From: Symmetrospora coprosmae
Lineage: Eukaryota; Basidiomycota; Cystobasidiomycetes; Symmetrosporaceae
Direction of reading: 5' to 3'
DNA: 64,000 nt
Assembly (NCBI GenBank): GCA_008802785.1
Contig: VUYT01000033.1
Location: forward strand, 124,001-188,000
Shown here: positions 36,946 to 47,900 of the stretch, one piece after another
How positions within the stretch are numbered: position 1 is the first letter of the stretch
Layout: each line of letters opens with the position of its first letter
Position numbers and translations under genes: made by a program
Notes under the pieces: generated by a model
The model's input: the letters and a program-made list of their open reading frames with translations, nothing else
Told to the model about the DNA's origin: nothing
The model's database searches: none

Positions 36946-37497
36946 GACGGAGTCTGGCACACTGATTCGAGCGTCTATATTGACTAGACGATCCGACAGG
37001 TTCCAGAAATGTCTGATGCGATGTCCAGATCCCCTCCTAACAGTCCTCTTCATACCCTAGACGCTACTGCTAGCCTGCCTTCCGAAATTCATATATGCAA
37101 TGGTCTAACTCCATCTTACCGTCCCTCATGTTACCTCTGCACTCGCCCGTAGTTTGGAGATACTGAAAGGGCAGCTGATCCTCATGCGATTGACAGCTGA
37201 CCTGCTTACCGTGCAGTCGTGTCGTCTGGCTACGGCAGCTGCCGACCAGCTGATCCGTGCCAGACAAGGGGTGACACTGTGGGAACGGTAGGCCTGCTGT
37301 TCTGCGCCAGACAGAGGCTTGAATCCGGAACAGGCACGATCATGCAGCGCCTCCACCAGGGTGATCTGGGGATGTCATTGCGACGAGATGGCCAAAGGGA
37401 GTGACCTGAGTCGACTATAAGAGCGTGTACCGCTCCATCACCTCTCTTGACTCTCGGTTCCATCTAAGCACAGTCTCCACGAAGCTCAGGCACCATC
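36946..37497 (+). promoter_or_regulatory. Upstream block of zinc-finger gene B, TATA at 37415
   Basis: Two overlapping duplications meet here. Positions 37215-37425 match the block upstream of gene A, and about 37057-37300 match 38400-38640 upstream of gene C (shared cataccctagacgct, gctagcctgcct, ccatcttaccgtccctc). ctataagag at 37415-37423 is a TATA-like box about 80 bp before the ATG. Confidence 0.65.
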
Positions 37498-38275
37498 ATG
37501 CCTTCCAAAAGATTCTGCTCGCGATGGTCAGCTTGCTGCCTTGTTCTTCATCTTCAGATCGTGTTTATTCATGCTGACGATGTGCGCTGGCTGTCTTACA
37601 GCGCTAAAAGGTCCAAGAGCAAGGAAGATGAAGACGGTGCGTTAAGCCGAATTCGAAGGGGGCGCTTCTCCAATGTCATGGACCGTTATGACTGACGGTC
37701 TGGCGTGCCGTCAGAGCACGACAGGATCTGCTTACTCATATGCGCGATTGCCCTCTCGGCTGCCGGGAAGTATAATGGCAAGGCCGAGAGTGATTGGAGA
37801 ATAGAGATGTTCCGCTCAAAAATCCCGTGTCCGCTGGCATCATGTTTGACTTCAATCCAGCAGGAAGGTATGCTTAAAACTTGGTACCATCCGATGCCGG
37901 CGCTGGCACGGCTTATCGCTGATACGAGCCCTTCCTGCGGCAGCGGGTGGCGTTGCCAGACACCTCCGGACTGTTCACAGTGGCGAGCAGCACAACGGCA
38001 TGGCCTTCTCGGACCTCTTCAAGTCCTCCGATGCCAGTCGGCGCCAAGCGAAGGCGTACTCTCGAGCAAAGCAGCCTCGCGCTGGCGAGTCCAGTGCCGC
38101 CGGGGCAGCCAACGCTACGAGACAGATTCGTTCGTCGGCTTCGCGGACACCTCCTACTAGGACACCTCCGCCTAGAACAACTCCGACTGGAACTCCTCCG
38201 CCTGGATCGGGATCTGCTCGTCAGGCCTCGAAGAGCCCTTCCAAATCACCCGGAGGCACACCAAGGACTCGCTAG
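37498..38275 (+). CDS. Small two-zinc-finger protein B of a tandem family
   Basis: Function unknown; fold inferred. Exons 37498-37526, 37602-37636, 37715-37867 and 37944-38275; 182 residues, intron phases 2, 1, 1 as in gene A. The first motif is C7-x2-C10-x12-H23-x3-C27, a textbook C2HC spacing (FCSRC ... EHDRIC). The second is C-x4-C (CPLASC), then 13 residues, then H-x4-H (HLRTVH), close to a classical C2H2 finger. Between them IALSAAGKYNGKAESDWR aligns with gene A. The tail has TPP repeats and ends SKSPSKSPGGTPRTR, resembling SPKK-type minor-groove-binding repeats. The reading frame is intact and the upstream block is duplicated. A short Lys/Glu/Asp run (KRSKSKEDEDE) fills finger 1. Confidence 0.7.
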
Positions 38276-38865
38276 CTCCTAGATAGTCTTGCGACCCCTC
38301 GATCCAAAAGGCTCTTTCATCAGATACGCCGGCAACATTCGAAATGGATCAATGCTATTCTCGCAGTTCCCTTCCACTGTCCCCCTTCCAACACGCTGCT
38401 CATACCCTAGACGCTTCTGCTAGCCTGCCTCCGGAAACTCATGTATGCACTGAGCACTGACTTGAATCCATCTTACCGTCCCTCCTGCTTGCCTTTGCAC
38501 TCACCCCATGGAACTACTGTGCGGACAGCTAACGTTGATGCCGACGGCAGCTGACCTACCTACCGTGCAGTCGAGTCGTCTGGCTGCAGCAGCTGACGAT
38601 CAGCTGACTTGGCCCGGTCAAAGGGAGCCGTGTGGGAAAGACAGCCCTGCTGGCCATACGAGCAAGAGGACTGCATCCGGGGGAGGCAATGCCCGGCCGC
38701 GCCTCTGCAAAGATGAGGTGGAAATGTCATGAGGACCTGCTGGATAAAAGGATCTAGGATCCGCTGGGTATATAGGAGGATCTGGTTGCGGTCACTCATC
38801 GACTTCCGACAACTCCTAGCCTCGCATCCGATACACCGTGCTATTTCGACCGTACGACTGTCGAT
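38276..38865 (+). promoter_or_regulatory. Upstream block of zinc-finger gene C, TATA at 38769
   Basis: About 38400-38640 is a diverged duplicate of 37057-37300, continuing less clearly to about 38780. tatata at 38769-38774 lies 92 bp before the ATG, with a second AT-rich site (ggataaaag) about 25 bp further upstream. No coding sequence is seen. Confidence 0.6.
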
Positions 38866-39565
38866 ATGGGTAACACCCCTTGGGCATGCGGCATTTGGTG
38901 AGTCATTCGGTGTCAATGTAGACCGTTGCCGTCTCGATTAAACGTCGGCAGTATCCCCCTCGCTCTCCGACAATAGCCACGCTGAGTTGAAGCTGGATGC
39001 TGGAGCAAAGAAGCGTAAGCTCGCCGTGCTATTGTCCTGCTTGGCCTTTCGGCTGTCAGGGCTGAGCTTCAGCTTCTGGCAGATCACGAGCAGATTTGTG
39101 GTGCCAGAATAAGACTCGCTGCTCAGCAGTTTCCCGACAGGCAGTACAACCCAGCGACCCGTACCTGCCCCTGCTGCTGGCGCTCGGACTTCAGTACCCA
39201 GGTCCGCGCTCTACTTCCTGGCCCCTGTGTGCTATGTCCCGTCACTGACGATATGCTGTTCCCGACCAGCATCCCTCTTCTTACACATACAGACACACAC
39301 GGACATTACGCTGGATGGGCAACCGCTTACCAATGTTTTTGCGGGATATCGGAAAACGTCTGCTTCCTACACTCGGCCTAACGCAACTGTCCAACGCCAG
39401 CCGGTGGTACGCAAGCCGGTCGTACGCAAGACGATAGTACACCAGCCTGTCCAGCATTTGAGGCTGCCTCCCCCTACGGGCTATTTACTGCCGTCGCAAG
39501 CACAGCGTCCCGCGTACCCCGATGGGCCTTTCGCAGACGGCGTTAGAGATTTCTTCAGGAAGTAG
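38866..39565 (+). CDS. Small two-zinc-finger protein C of a tandem family
   Basis: Function unknown; fold inferred. Exons 38866-38897, 38977-39014, 39083-39226 and 39270-39565; 169 residues; intron phases 2, 1, 1 match genes A and B. The first motif is C8-x2-C11-x13-H25-x3-C29 (ACGIC ... HHEQIC). The second begins TCPCCWRSDFSTQ and ends LFLHIQTH (H-x3-H), again split by intron 3. After the finger, DGQPLTNVF aligns with NGMAFSDLF of gene B. The tail differs from A and B: VVRKPVVRKTIV repeats and an end in DFFRK. The second exon's acceptor (CAATAG, 38976) has a branch site unusually close to it, so that join is the least certain. Confidence 0.6.
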
Positions 39566-39732
39566 CTGTCGACGTCCTAGATGCGGAGCTCCGTCTGGCC
39601 CTCTGATACCCTGATGGCTCCTATCAAACAATCCCCTGCTCCGCATGCAATTCCTTCCTTCTTCCCTCTGGCCGTGTTGCTAGCTTTGGTCTTGCACTTA
39701 AATATACCGCCAGATGCAGATGCTCTTCAGCT

Positions 39733-41108
39733 TCAGATCGAAGCTGAGTCGGATGTTCCACCTTCCACAGAGACAGCATCGCTCAAGCCTTCCGCGTCCA
39801 CTCCCTCTTCAGCACCGCTTTCCTCCGTCCCGGGGTGGTACCAAACGTGCGGCGAAAAGTCGTCCACCCAGTCAATAATGCATTCCACCCCTCTCGCCTC
39901 GCACAGCCTCGTCGCCTCCGCTATGTCCGCGCCACCAAAGCCTTTCTGGGCAATCCGACATCCAGACGTTCGAGGTACACCTGCCATTGCGGATCTGCGA
40001 GATGAGCAGCGAGCTGATGCACGATGTCGGAGGGTGTGTAGAATCCGAGCTGGGTGAGATAGAGACGTCGTAGCTTGGGCGGAAGAAGGCTGGCGTCCAC
40101 GGAAGACAGAGGGCATGACAGCACGAGCTCGCGAAGAGCAGCGAAGGCGCTGTAGTCGAGCACGGCCGGCTGCCATGGCAAGTCGGGATAGTGGACTGTT
40201 GCCGCGTGCTGAATCTCCAGGCTGAGCAGACGCTTTCGCACGAATCCGCAGATCTTGCCGAGATTCCTCGCTGCGGCGAGACCGTGCTCGTCAAAAGGCG
40301 GTGAGACATATAGATTGAGGTATAGACTCTTCAGAACTGGCGCTTGCTTGGCGACGGCCAAGGCGAAGTCGCTGTTGCAATCGTTGCCGGAGCCCAAATC
40401 GACGCCGCGCAGCTCGGTCAAATGGGCGAATAGCGGTAGCTCGTAGGCACCTGCAGGAATCGGCTCGGGAAGGTGGAGGGTACGAAGGGTAGCACCGGCG
40501 CGGCGTACTAGTTCCACAGTTGGTACTCCGTCCGGAAATCCCGATGCCCTGTACTCCAGGGTCTGCAGGCGGTCGGCCTGCACGGCCTGCTCGATGAGAT
40601 GAAGCGTTTCCACCCAGGCATCCTTGAATGGATATACCAAGTCGGAAGAGCCTACGTGTAAATACTGCGGTGATGTGCAGCTGAGGAAGTCACGCAGCGC
40701 TTCCGGCGTGACGGCAACGTCCTCCGGGTCGGGGCGACACCCATATAGGGCGACGCGGAGCACATTGAGATTGCGGATGAGGCGCCTGACATTGCTGAGC
40801 TCGTTCACGCAGTGGAAGAGCTTGGCGGGCTCTAGGTACGGCACAATGGTCTGTTTGTCGTCGCTGACATGACAGTGGATGGCCACCCAAGCCCATTTGT
40901 ACAGGGCCGTTTGTAAGGCGCGATGAAAGCGCTTGCAGACGAGCATCCAGGAAAGGACTGTGGCGTTGAGCAGATGTGTGTCACAAGGACCGATCTCGAG
41001 CTACGGTATGGTGCCGCGAAACGCACTGGTCGATCTAGGCCTCTTGATATCGCCGACTGTCGCCACCCTTTCGAGGATTTCCAGGGGAAGGGAGTTGATG
41101 GTGATCAT
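39733..41108 (-). CDS. F-box protein with one apparent frameshift
   Basis: Probable substrate adaptor of an SCF ubiquitin ligase. Exon 1 41027-41108 starts MITINSLPLEILERVA, the first half of an F-box. Intron 1 joins it to exon 2 from 40957 with ILSWMLVCKRFHRALQTALY, the second half. A leucine-rich body follows (LRTLHLPEPIP, LRRLYLTQLGFY). Near 39940-39950 the frame changes by one base: the long frame would end shortly after RLDVGLPRK, while the next frame continues GFGGADIAEATRLCEARGVE and stops at 39733. That ending (LCEARG) is typical of fungal F-box proteins, so the true product probably has about 410 residues. One missing base, a sequencing error or a recent mutation would explain it. 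Confidence 0.7.
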
Positions 41109-41244
41109 GGTAGTGCTCAGCAGTGCTGCTTGATTGACGGTGTGGTTGTTCGCCGCGCGCGACGTGCACAGACGAGTTCGTCGAAGGACAACCCCCGAGG
41201 ACGCCAGCTCGCTGACTCTTGACCTTCCACCATCAGCACGCAAT

Positions 41245-42088
41245 ATGTCACTTCATCGCGCGACGGCGACAACAGCGTCGACGTCCACCATGCGATGCTC
41301 GTGCCTCTGTCAGGCGCAGGTTCGCGCCGCGTCAACCTCATCGCACGCCGTCCGCCCTCCAAGAACATGGGTCCTCCCGAAGTTCAGCCAGATGAAAAAG
41401 AGCGTCGACCTCCCTGCGCCGCGCGTGCAGAAGTTTGAGAACACGGTGCGCGCATCATTCGCCGTTCCGTTAGCTTGCTCCCGCTGACGCGGCATTGCAG
41501 GTCTCCCTGCCCAACGAGCGGACCCTCACGCTGTACTCGACCTGCCCGCGCCCGAACATCGCCGTCAGCCGGGACGTGTCGAACCACCCTCTGTGGGGTT
41601 ACGCCTCGACGCTGCCATCCGGATCAGGCGCGGGTGCCAGTGCGCCGCAGGACGAGGAGCAGGCCGGGCGGATGGGCAGGTTCGCTCGGCGCTTTGGCGG
41701 AGGAGGGCAGTCCCGCCCGGCGCCGCAGCAGCAACAGGAGGAACCGAGCATCAGCCCCGCGCAGGAGCGGGCCGCAGTGCAGATGGGCGAAGCGAGCGCG
41801 GGGGCGACAGCGGGAGAGACGGAAGCGGGCGTTGCAGCTGCGCGCAGAGTCATGAAGGAGCAGGTTGCTCCTGCGTCGGCGGAGGCCAAGCAACAGCAGC
41901 AAGGACAAGCAAAGGCGCAGGAACAGACGCAGAGCAAGAGTGCAGACACGAGCGATGGCAGCGAGGATCTCGAGATGTTTGACCTGGCCCTTGAAGGCGA
42001 GGTCTTTGAGGAGTCCAAGCACAAGATTGTCGAAGAGACGGGCAAAAAGGGCAAGGGCAAGGGAGGCAAAGGGAAAGGGAAGAAGTAG
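41245..42088 (+). CDS. MRPL36: Mitochondrial ribosomal protein bL31m
   Basis: Large-subunit mitochondrial ribosomal protein. Exons 41245-41445 and 41501-42088; 262 residues. The N-terminus is Ser/Thr/Arg/Ala-rich without acidic residues, as expected for a mitochondrial presequence; an internal ATG at residue 16 is an alternative start. The core QKFENTVSLPNERTLTLYST with the following RPNIAVSRDVSNHPLWG matches fungal bL31m (target strand, then a Thr-Lys-Asp/Ser-Arg-Asp, Asn-His/Asn-Leu-Trp motif). The remaining about 140 residues are Gln/Ala/Glu-rich and end in a Lys-Gly repeat, an extension not usual in the family. The gene is divergent from the F-box gene with only 136 bp between starts. Confidence 0.72.
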
Positions 42089-42290
42089 GGATGTGGACTG
42101 TCATAGTATGCCATGCTGCGATATGTGCGTCGAGCAGCAATCTCCATGTCGAGCTTTTTGCACGAGTTCCACCGTGGCTTCACCGGTCCTTCATCCTGAT
42201 CCACCGCGCTCTGTCTCCTGCCTCCATATAATTGCATCGTCTCGAAAGAGCAGCACCGACTGCATAGCAGAGCTCGCAGCGCGCACGAGG

Positions 42291-44627
42291 ATGTCGCTCT
42301 ACTCTGGCATCAGCTTTGGCAGCAGCGTCGCCAGCTCTGGCAGCGGCGGCAAGGACGACGCGATCTCTGTGGATGCTGCTCCAGGCAATGCAGGCGACGC
42401 AGCAGGCAAGACGGCAGCACAGGCAGACGCAGACAAGTATGCAGCTGAGCAGGCTGCCAATGCTGCAAGGGAGCAGCAGGAGAGCAACCGCAAAGCCGCG
42501 CTGGGCTTCCAGCCTGTCGTGAGGAAGCGACCAGCAGCTGGGAGTGCGGCTCTGAAGCCCAGGATGGCCACGGCGACACTCGCTGCAGCCGCCGCTGGAC
42601 CATCTTTGAGCACCGCAGCGCCAGCGACCTCCACCAGCGCCAGTCCGCTCGCCGCCGCCGCTGCTCCAGCAAAGCAGAGCGCCGAGCCTGCACCAGCTTC
42701 GACGAGCGCGCCTGCGACTGCAACAGGAGGGACCAGCATGGTCGGGCGCACGCTCATTGTCGCGCCCTCAATGACGCTCGCCGACGAGGACGTGAACGGC
42801 TTTGCGAGCTCCGCAGCGGGGAAGAAGGCACACGCGCAGGCGAACAAGCGCGCGGGCGGGAACAGCAAGAAGAACAAGGCAAAGCGGAGGGGTGGAGCCG
42901 GTGCCGAGGAGGATCCAAGCCTGGCATGGACGGCAGAGTACGACCCTGCTCGTCCCACGGACTACGTGCGTGTTGCGTTCGTCTTCTTTGGGAGCTTTCC
43001 GACGCTTCCCTGACGATTCGTCCCATTGCAGACAATGTACAAGGAGTACACGAAGCTCCTGCGCGCACAGAAGCGCGAGGCCGCTCGCGAGGAGCGGCGT
43101 CTCAAGGAGCGGGAACAGCGCTTACGGGAAGCGTACGGCGAGTCTGGGACTGGGTCAGGCTCGTCCGGCAGCGACGACGATGACGGGGACGACTCGGACG
43201 AAGAGCGGCGGAGAAGGATTGACGCGGCCGAGAAGCGCTTCAAGGGGTTTGTGCCGCCGCCCGTCAGCTACGACACGCCTGTGCAGCCGTATCCGTACAG
43301 GAATGATGACGACGCCGTGCCGGATGACACGGACGAGGAGGACGCGCCGAGCGGGATGCAGGGCGTCCAGCCCGCGGCTGCGGCGTCTGCTCCAACATCC
43401 AAGAACGAAGCGGACGAATGGGCAAGCTGGTCTGGAGCTGCCCCTGCCTCGGGCGCTGCGGTAGTGGACGACCCGTACGCGAGACGGATGGCCATGTCCA
43501 TACAGAACCAGTCTGGCCAGCCAGCGCAGCCGTCTCAGCCAATCCAAGCGCAGTTATACGCTCCTGCAGCGCAACCTCCCGCTTTCCCACATCCGAGCGC
43601 GTTCGGCGTACCACCCTTAAATCTGCCTTTGCCCGGGGGCCAGTCCATCCCACTCCCGCCGTCCTTCCAGGCTCGGCCGGCGTCAGCTTCACCTCTGCCT
43701 GGAACCTCGCCGGCGGGGGCCGCGCAGATGCCGCAACCGCCTCAAACAAGTGCAGCGGGTGGAGTCTCGATAGAGGAGGCTCAAGCCAGAGCGAGGGCGA
43801 TAGCAGCGCGGCTGGCGGCTATGAAGGGTGGCGTGTCTCCAGCGGGATCGGCAGGCGCTTCCTCCCCGTACGTCGCTCCACCAGCTTCGTCATACGATGG
43901 CATCCCGGGTATCGATCCGCCCCAGCCTCCCGCACCTCAAGCTTCAGTAGGCGGACGACCCTCGCCAGGCGCAGGCATTGCCAGCCAGGGTAATCCTGAA
44001 GACTTTGCCAAGAACCTGATGAACAAGTATGGATGGACGAAAGGACAGGGGTTAGGGGCGACGTCTCAGGGCATGCTCAACCCGCTGGCGCTGTCGACGG
44101 ATCCGGCAACTGCTGTAGCAGGCGCGAGCAAGAAGAAGAAGCAGCAGCAGCAGGCACAACAGCAGCAGCAGCAGGCGCAGGCGAAGGTGACGGGGATGGC
44201 TAGTGCGAAAGGGAGGGTGACGAGCGATCTAAAGACGGAGAAGGAGCGGGCCGAGCGGGAGAAGTTTGGCGAGCCGACGCGGATAGTGTGCCTGTCCAAC
44301 ATGGTGGGGCGGGACGAGGTGGATGAGGAGCTCGTGAACGACGTCTGTGAGTGGGCTTCCCGTCTCCCAGGCAGCAATTCAAGGCTGATCGTCATGCTCG
44401 CAGCCGAGGAAGCGGGCAAGCTGGGGATCCTCGAGCGCTGCTTTGTGCACGTCATGCCCGAGTATGCGCCAGAGGACGACGCTGTCCGTGTTTTTATCGT
44501 CTACAGCGGGCTTGTGGGAGCGTGGAAGGCGGCCAAGGCGTTCGAAGGGCGGTTGTTCGGGGGCAGGCAGGTCCGGGCTCGGTTTTACGACGAGACTGCG
44601 TTTGCGACGAGGACGCTCCATCTGTAG
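42291..44627 (+). CDS. SPF45: Splicing factor SPF45/RBM17 homologue
   Basis: Splicing factor with a G-patch and a UHM-type RRM; in other eukaryotes it helps 3' splice-site choice and short-intron splicing. Exons 42291-42965, 43032-44346 and 44404-44627; 737 residues. The start MSLYSGISFGS is followed by a low-complexity Ala/Ser region, then WTAEYDPARPTDYTMYKEYT (across intron 1), typical of SPF45. The G-patch lies at about 540-575 (NLMNKYGWTKGQGLGATSQG), followed by a Gln-rich stretch. The UHM RRM occupies the last about 110 residues (RIVCLSNMVGRDEVDEEL to AWKAAKAFEGRLFGGRQVRA). The 57-nt second intron is in frame; removing it restores the RRM helix as DVSEEAGKLGILERC. Confidence 0.92.
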
Positions 44628-44924
44628 TGAGCTGCGTACCCAATGCGCCTCGTAATAGCGAAGTCGACGATCTGCAATATTCACGCGCAATCACCTCGCT
44701 CGTCCCGAAGAGTCTCACTCGAAGTGTCCGCCGCACGGTGTCTTGACGTCAGCAGACTAGACTTGGCACGTGCACCCGGTGATGAGAGGCGAGGAGGAGG
44801 AAAAAGCCCCAAGGTGTGGGGCTAGACTTGGGACAGGCAGAGTGACAGCACCTGCTCCTTCGCTCTTCTCCCTTCCTCCTTCCTTGCCTTCTCTCCAGCA
44901 TCGCATCGAGAGCAGTCGACAGTC

Positions 44925-47900
44925 ATGGTGCGCAGAGCTGCCTGTTCCCGCCGGGATCTTAGGACGCCCCAGCTGTTCTACCCCAGCGAGTCTTGCTGCC
45001 AGCGATACTGACTTCCTTTGCCTTCTCCCGCCGTAACAGGCGAGCGTCGCTTCCGGGTCGCAGAACGTCGGGGACAAGTCGACAGAGGTGAGCTCGCAGC
45101 TCGCACAGTGGCGCAAAGCTCCGTCTCCTCTCGCGGCAGGCGCTTGAGACTCTGAGAGAGGCCCGCTGATTTTATGGCTTGGTATCCGTCTATCCTCTGC
45201 AGTCCTTCCTGACCGCACTCGTCACCAATGCCGCTATCGGGGCGGCTACCCTCGGCGCCTTCCTCATCCTGCGAAGGCGGTTCCGCAACGTCTACGAGCC
45301 AAGATATGCTCTGAAGCCGACAGGCCCCAAGCAGAGCCCGCTCCCTCAGGGCTTCCTCAGCTTCATACCTGCAGTCTTCCGTGCGAGAGACGAGGATATC
45401 ATCCGGTGCGTCGCATCGGTATCCGATTTTGGTCCGTCCAAACGGTTCTCATCTCGATATCATCCCCCATCCCTCCCTCACAGACATAACGGCTTGGATG
45501 CGTACCTATTCAACAGGTATAGTGGCGTTCTGAAGCTTTGGTATAACCCAGTTTTGAGCTAAGACCGTCAACACATCTGTATTTCCCGTCCAACTCTGAA
45601 GGTTCATCAAGCTCCTCTTCTACTTCTTCCTGCCGGTAGCTATCGTCTCATGGGCGGTCGTGAGTATGCTCGACTCGTAATGCCCCGATCAGCTCACTGA
45701 CGCCCCTCCGCGGACAGCTGCTACCCGTGTACGGAACGGGCTCCAACGGCAATGTGCAGCTCAACCGCTTCACCTTTGGTGCGCGCATATCCTTATACAT
45801 TCCTCGTCATAGCCTCTAACATGTCCCTCCCGCTCTCCAGGCAACATTGGAGCCGATCAGCAGCCGCGACTGGCAGCCCCGCTCATTCTTGCATGGGCCA
45901 GTACGCTCGGCTTTCTCTGGCTCATCCGCCGAGAATGGCTCAACTACATACAGGCTCGTCGAGAGTTCCTTACCAGCCGCGGCTGGGCCACCCGGGTCAG
46001 TGTCTCGTGTATCACTTCTTATCGCTTGGCGCTGAAACGTCATTTAACTCACAGCCACAAGCGAAGACGGTGCTCATCACCGGCCTTCCTAGTGACTATG
46101 CAAGCGAATCCGCCCTTCGCTCTCTCACTAGCCACCTCCAAGGGGGTGTTGCTTACATCTGGATCGCAAAGGACGTCTCGGAGCTATCCGACGTGTACGA
46201 GCGACAGATGGATGCTGCGCAGAAGCTCGAGAAGGCCAACATCAAGGTCATCAAGCAGGCCACCAAAGCCGCGCGGAAAGACAAGGCGCCGGCTGGGGGA
46301 AGCTCCGATGGGCAGCACAGCAAGTCGCTCGCCACAAAATACTTGAAACCCAAGAAGCTGCCACACCATCGCCTGGGCAAGATCCCGTTCATCGGCCAGA
46401 AAATTGAGACAATTCCTTGGGCCGAAGAGGAGATTGAAACAACCCAGAAGGAGCTTGATGCCGGGCGGTCCAACCCGGACAAATACGAGACCCGACCGAG
46501 CGCTTTGATCCTGTTCAATGACCAGATCGACGCGCACATCTTTGCGCAAGGCGGAGAGGAGGGCGAGTCGAAGAAGCTCAAGCTGTGCCAGCGATTCATC
46601 AATGTGTCGCCGGATGACATCGTCTGGTCGAACCTGGGCAGGAAACCGCTCGTCAACACGGGTCTCCGGGTCGTCTCACTCACGATCACGACGCTGATCA
46701 CGACACTTTATGCGCCAATCACTGTCTTTGTGAGTCTCTATTCCCTCTCACAACCACCGTGTCCGACTCTGGACTAATATTTTGGCGAATTCTCGTGTTC
46801 ATAGGTTACCGGAGTGTCTAATGTGTCTTCTCTATGTAGCACGGTGTCCTTCCTTGGCTGGCTGTGCGATCTCCCTTCGCCCATAAACGGTATCATCCAG
46901 TGCGTGTCCGGGTTCAAGGGAGAATCCCCAGTGGATCGGAGCTGATACCTCTGTATCATCGATCAGGGGTGCATTGCCGCCGCTAGCTCTCGCTCTGGTC
47001 TTCCTGCTCGTTCCAATCGTCTTCCGGCTGCTCATCAAGCTCGAGGGCGTTCCCCTTCAATCCCAGATCGAGCACCGTCTCGAGAGAAGATACTTCGTAT
47101 TCCTGTTCCTGCAAGGCTTCCTTCTGGCCACCATCAGTTCCGGCATTGTCAAATCTATTAGCACCATTACGCAGGATCCGTCAGCGACCGTCAACATCCT
47201 CGCGCAGAACCTACCAGCCGCCGCCACATTCTTCATCACGCTTATCCTCGTACATGGCCTCACTAAGGCTGGGCTCGGCATCCTTCAAGCTCCTAAGTTC
47301 CTTCTGTACTTCGTCAAGGTCAAACTGCTCGGCAGCACGCCGCGCAGTCTTCTCAATGCCCGGCAGTCGATTCCCCAGGTCCAGTTTGGCACGGAATATC
47401 CCAACTCGGTCAGTCCCAGCGCTCGTCTTTGACACCGATCCCACGCTGACCCGATCTACTACACAGCTGCTCATTGCCGTCATCGGCCTGTCGTACAGTA
47501 CCATTTCTCCCATCGTGTGCGGCTTCAGCGCCTTTGCCTTCTTCAGTCAGTCTTGGCAATCTTTCCATACCTGAGTCCCACAGTGAAACTGACTTCCTGC
47601 ACGGCACAGCATGGTGGTTTGTCTACAAGTATCTGGCTCTCTACGTTTGGGTGAGCTGAGTGGCGTAGTGATCCCTGTGCCATCGAGCTGTAACTGACCT
47701 GCAACTGCCATCAGGACCAACCGCCCGAGACCGAGACTGCCGGGTTGTTCTTCAAGACGGCGCTCAACCAGCTCTTCGCCGGCATCTACATCTACCTCCT
47801 CTGCCTGACGGGCCTGTTCTTCCTGAGTCGCAACGAGTCCAACAGCCTGAGCACGGCGGGCCTCGCATGCGGCATCTGTTCGGCCATTCTCCTGGGTCTG

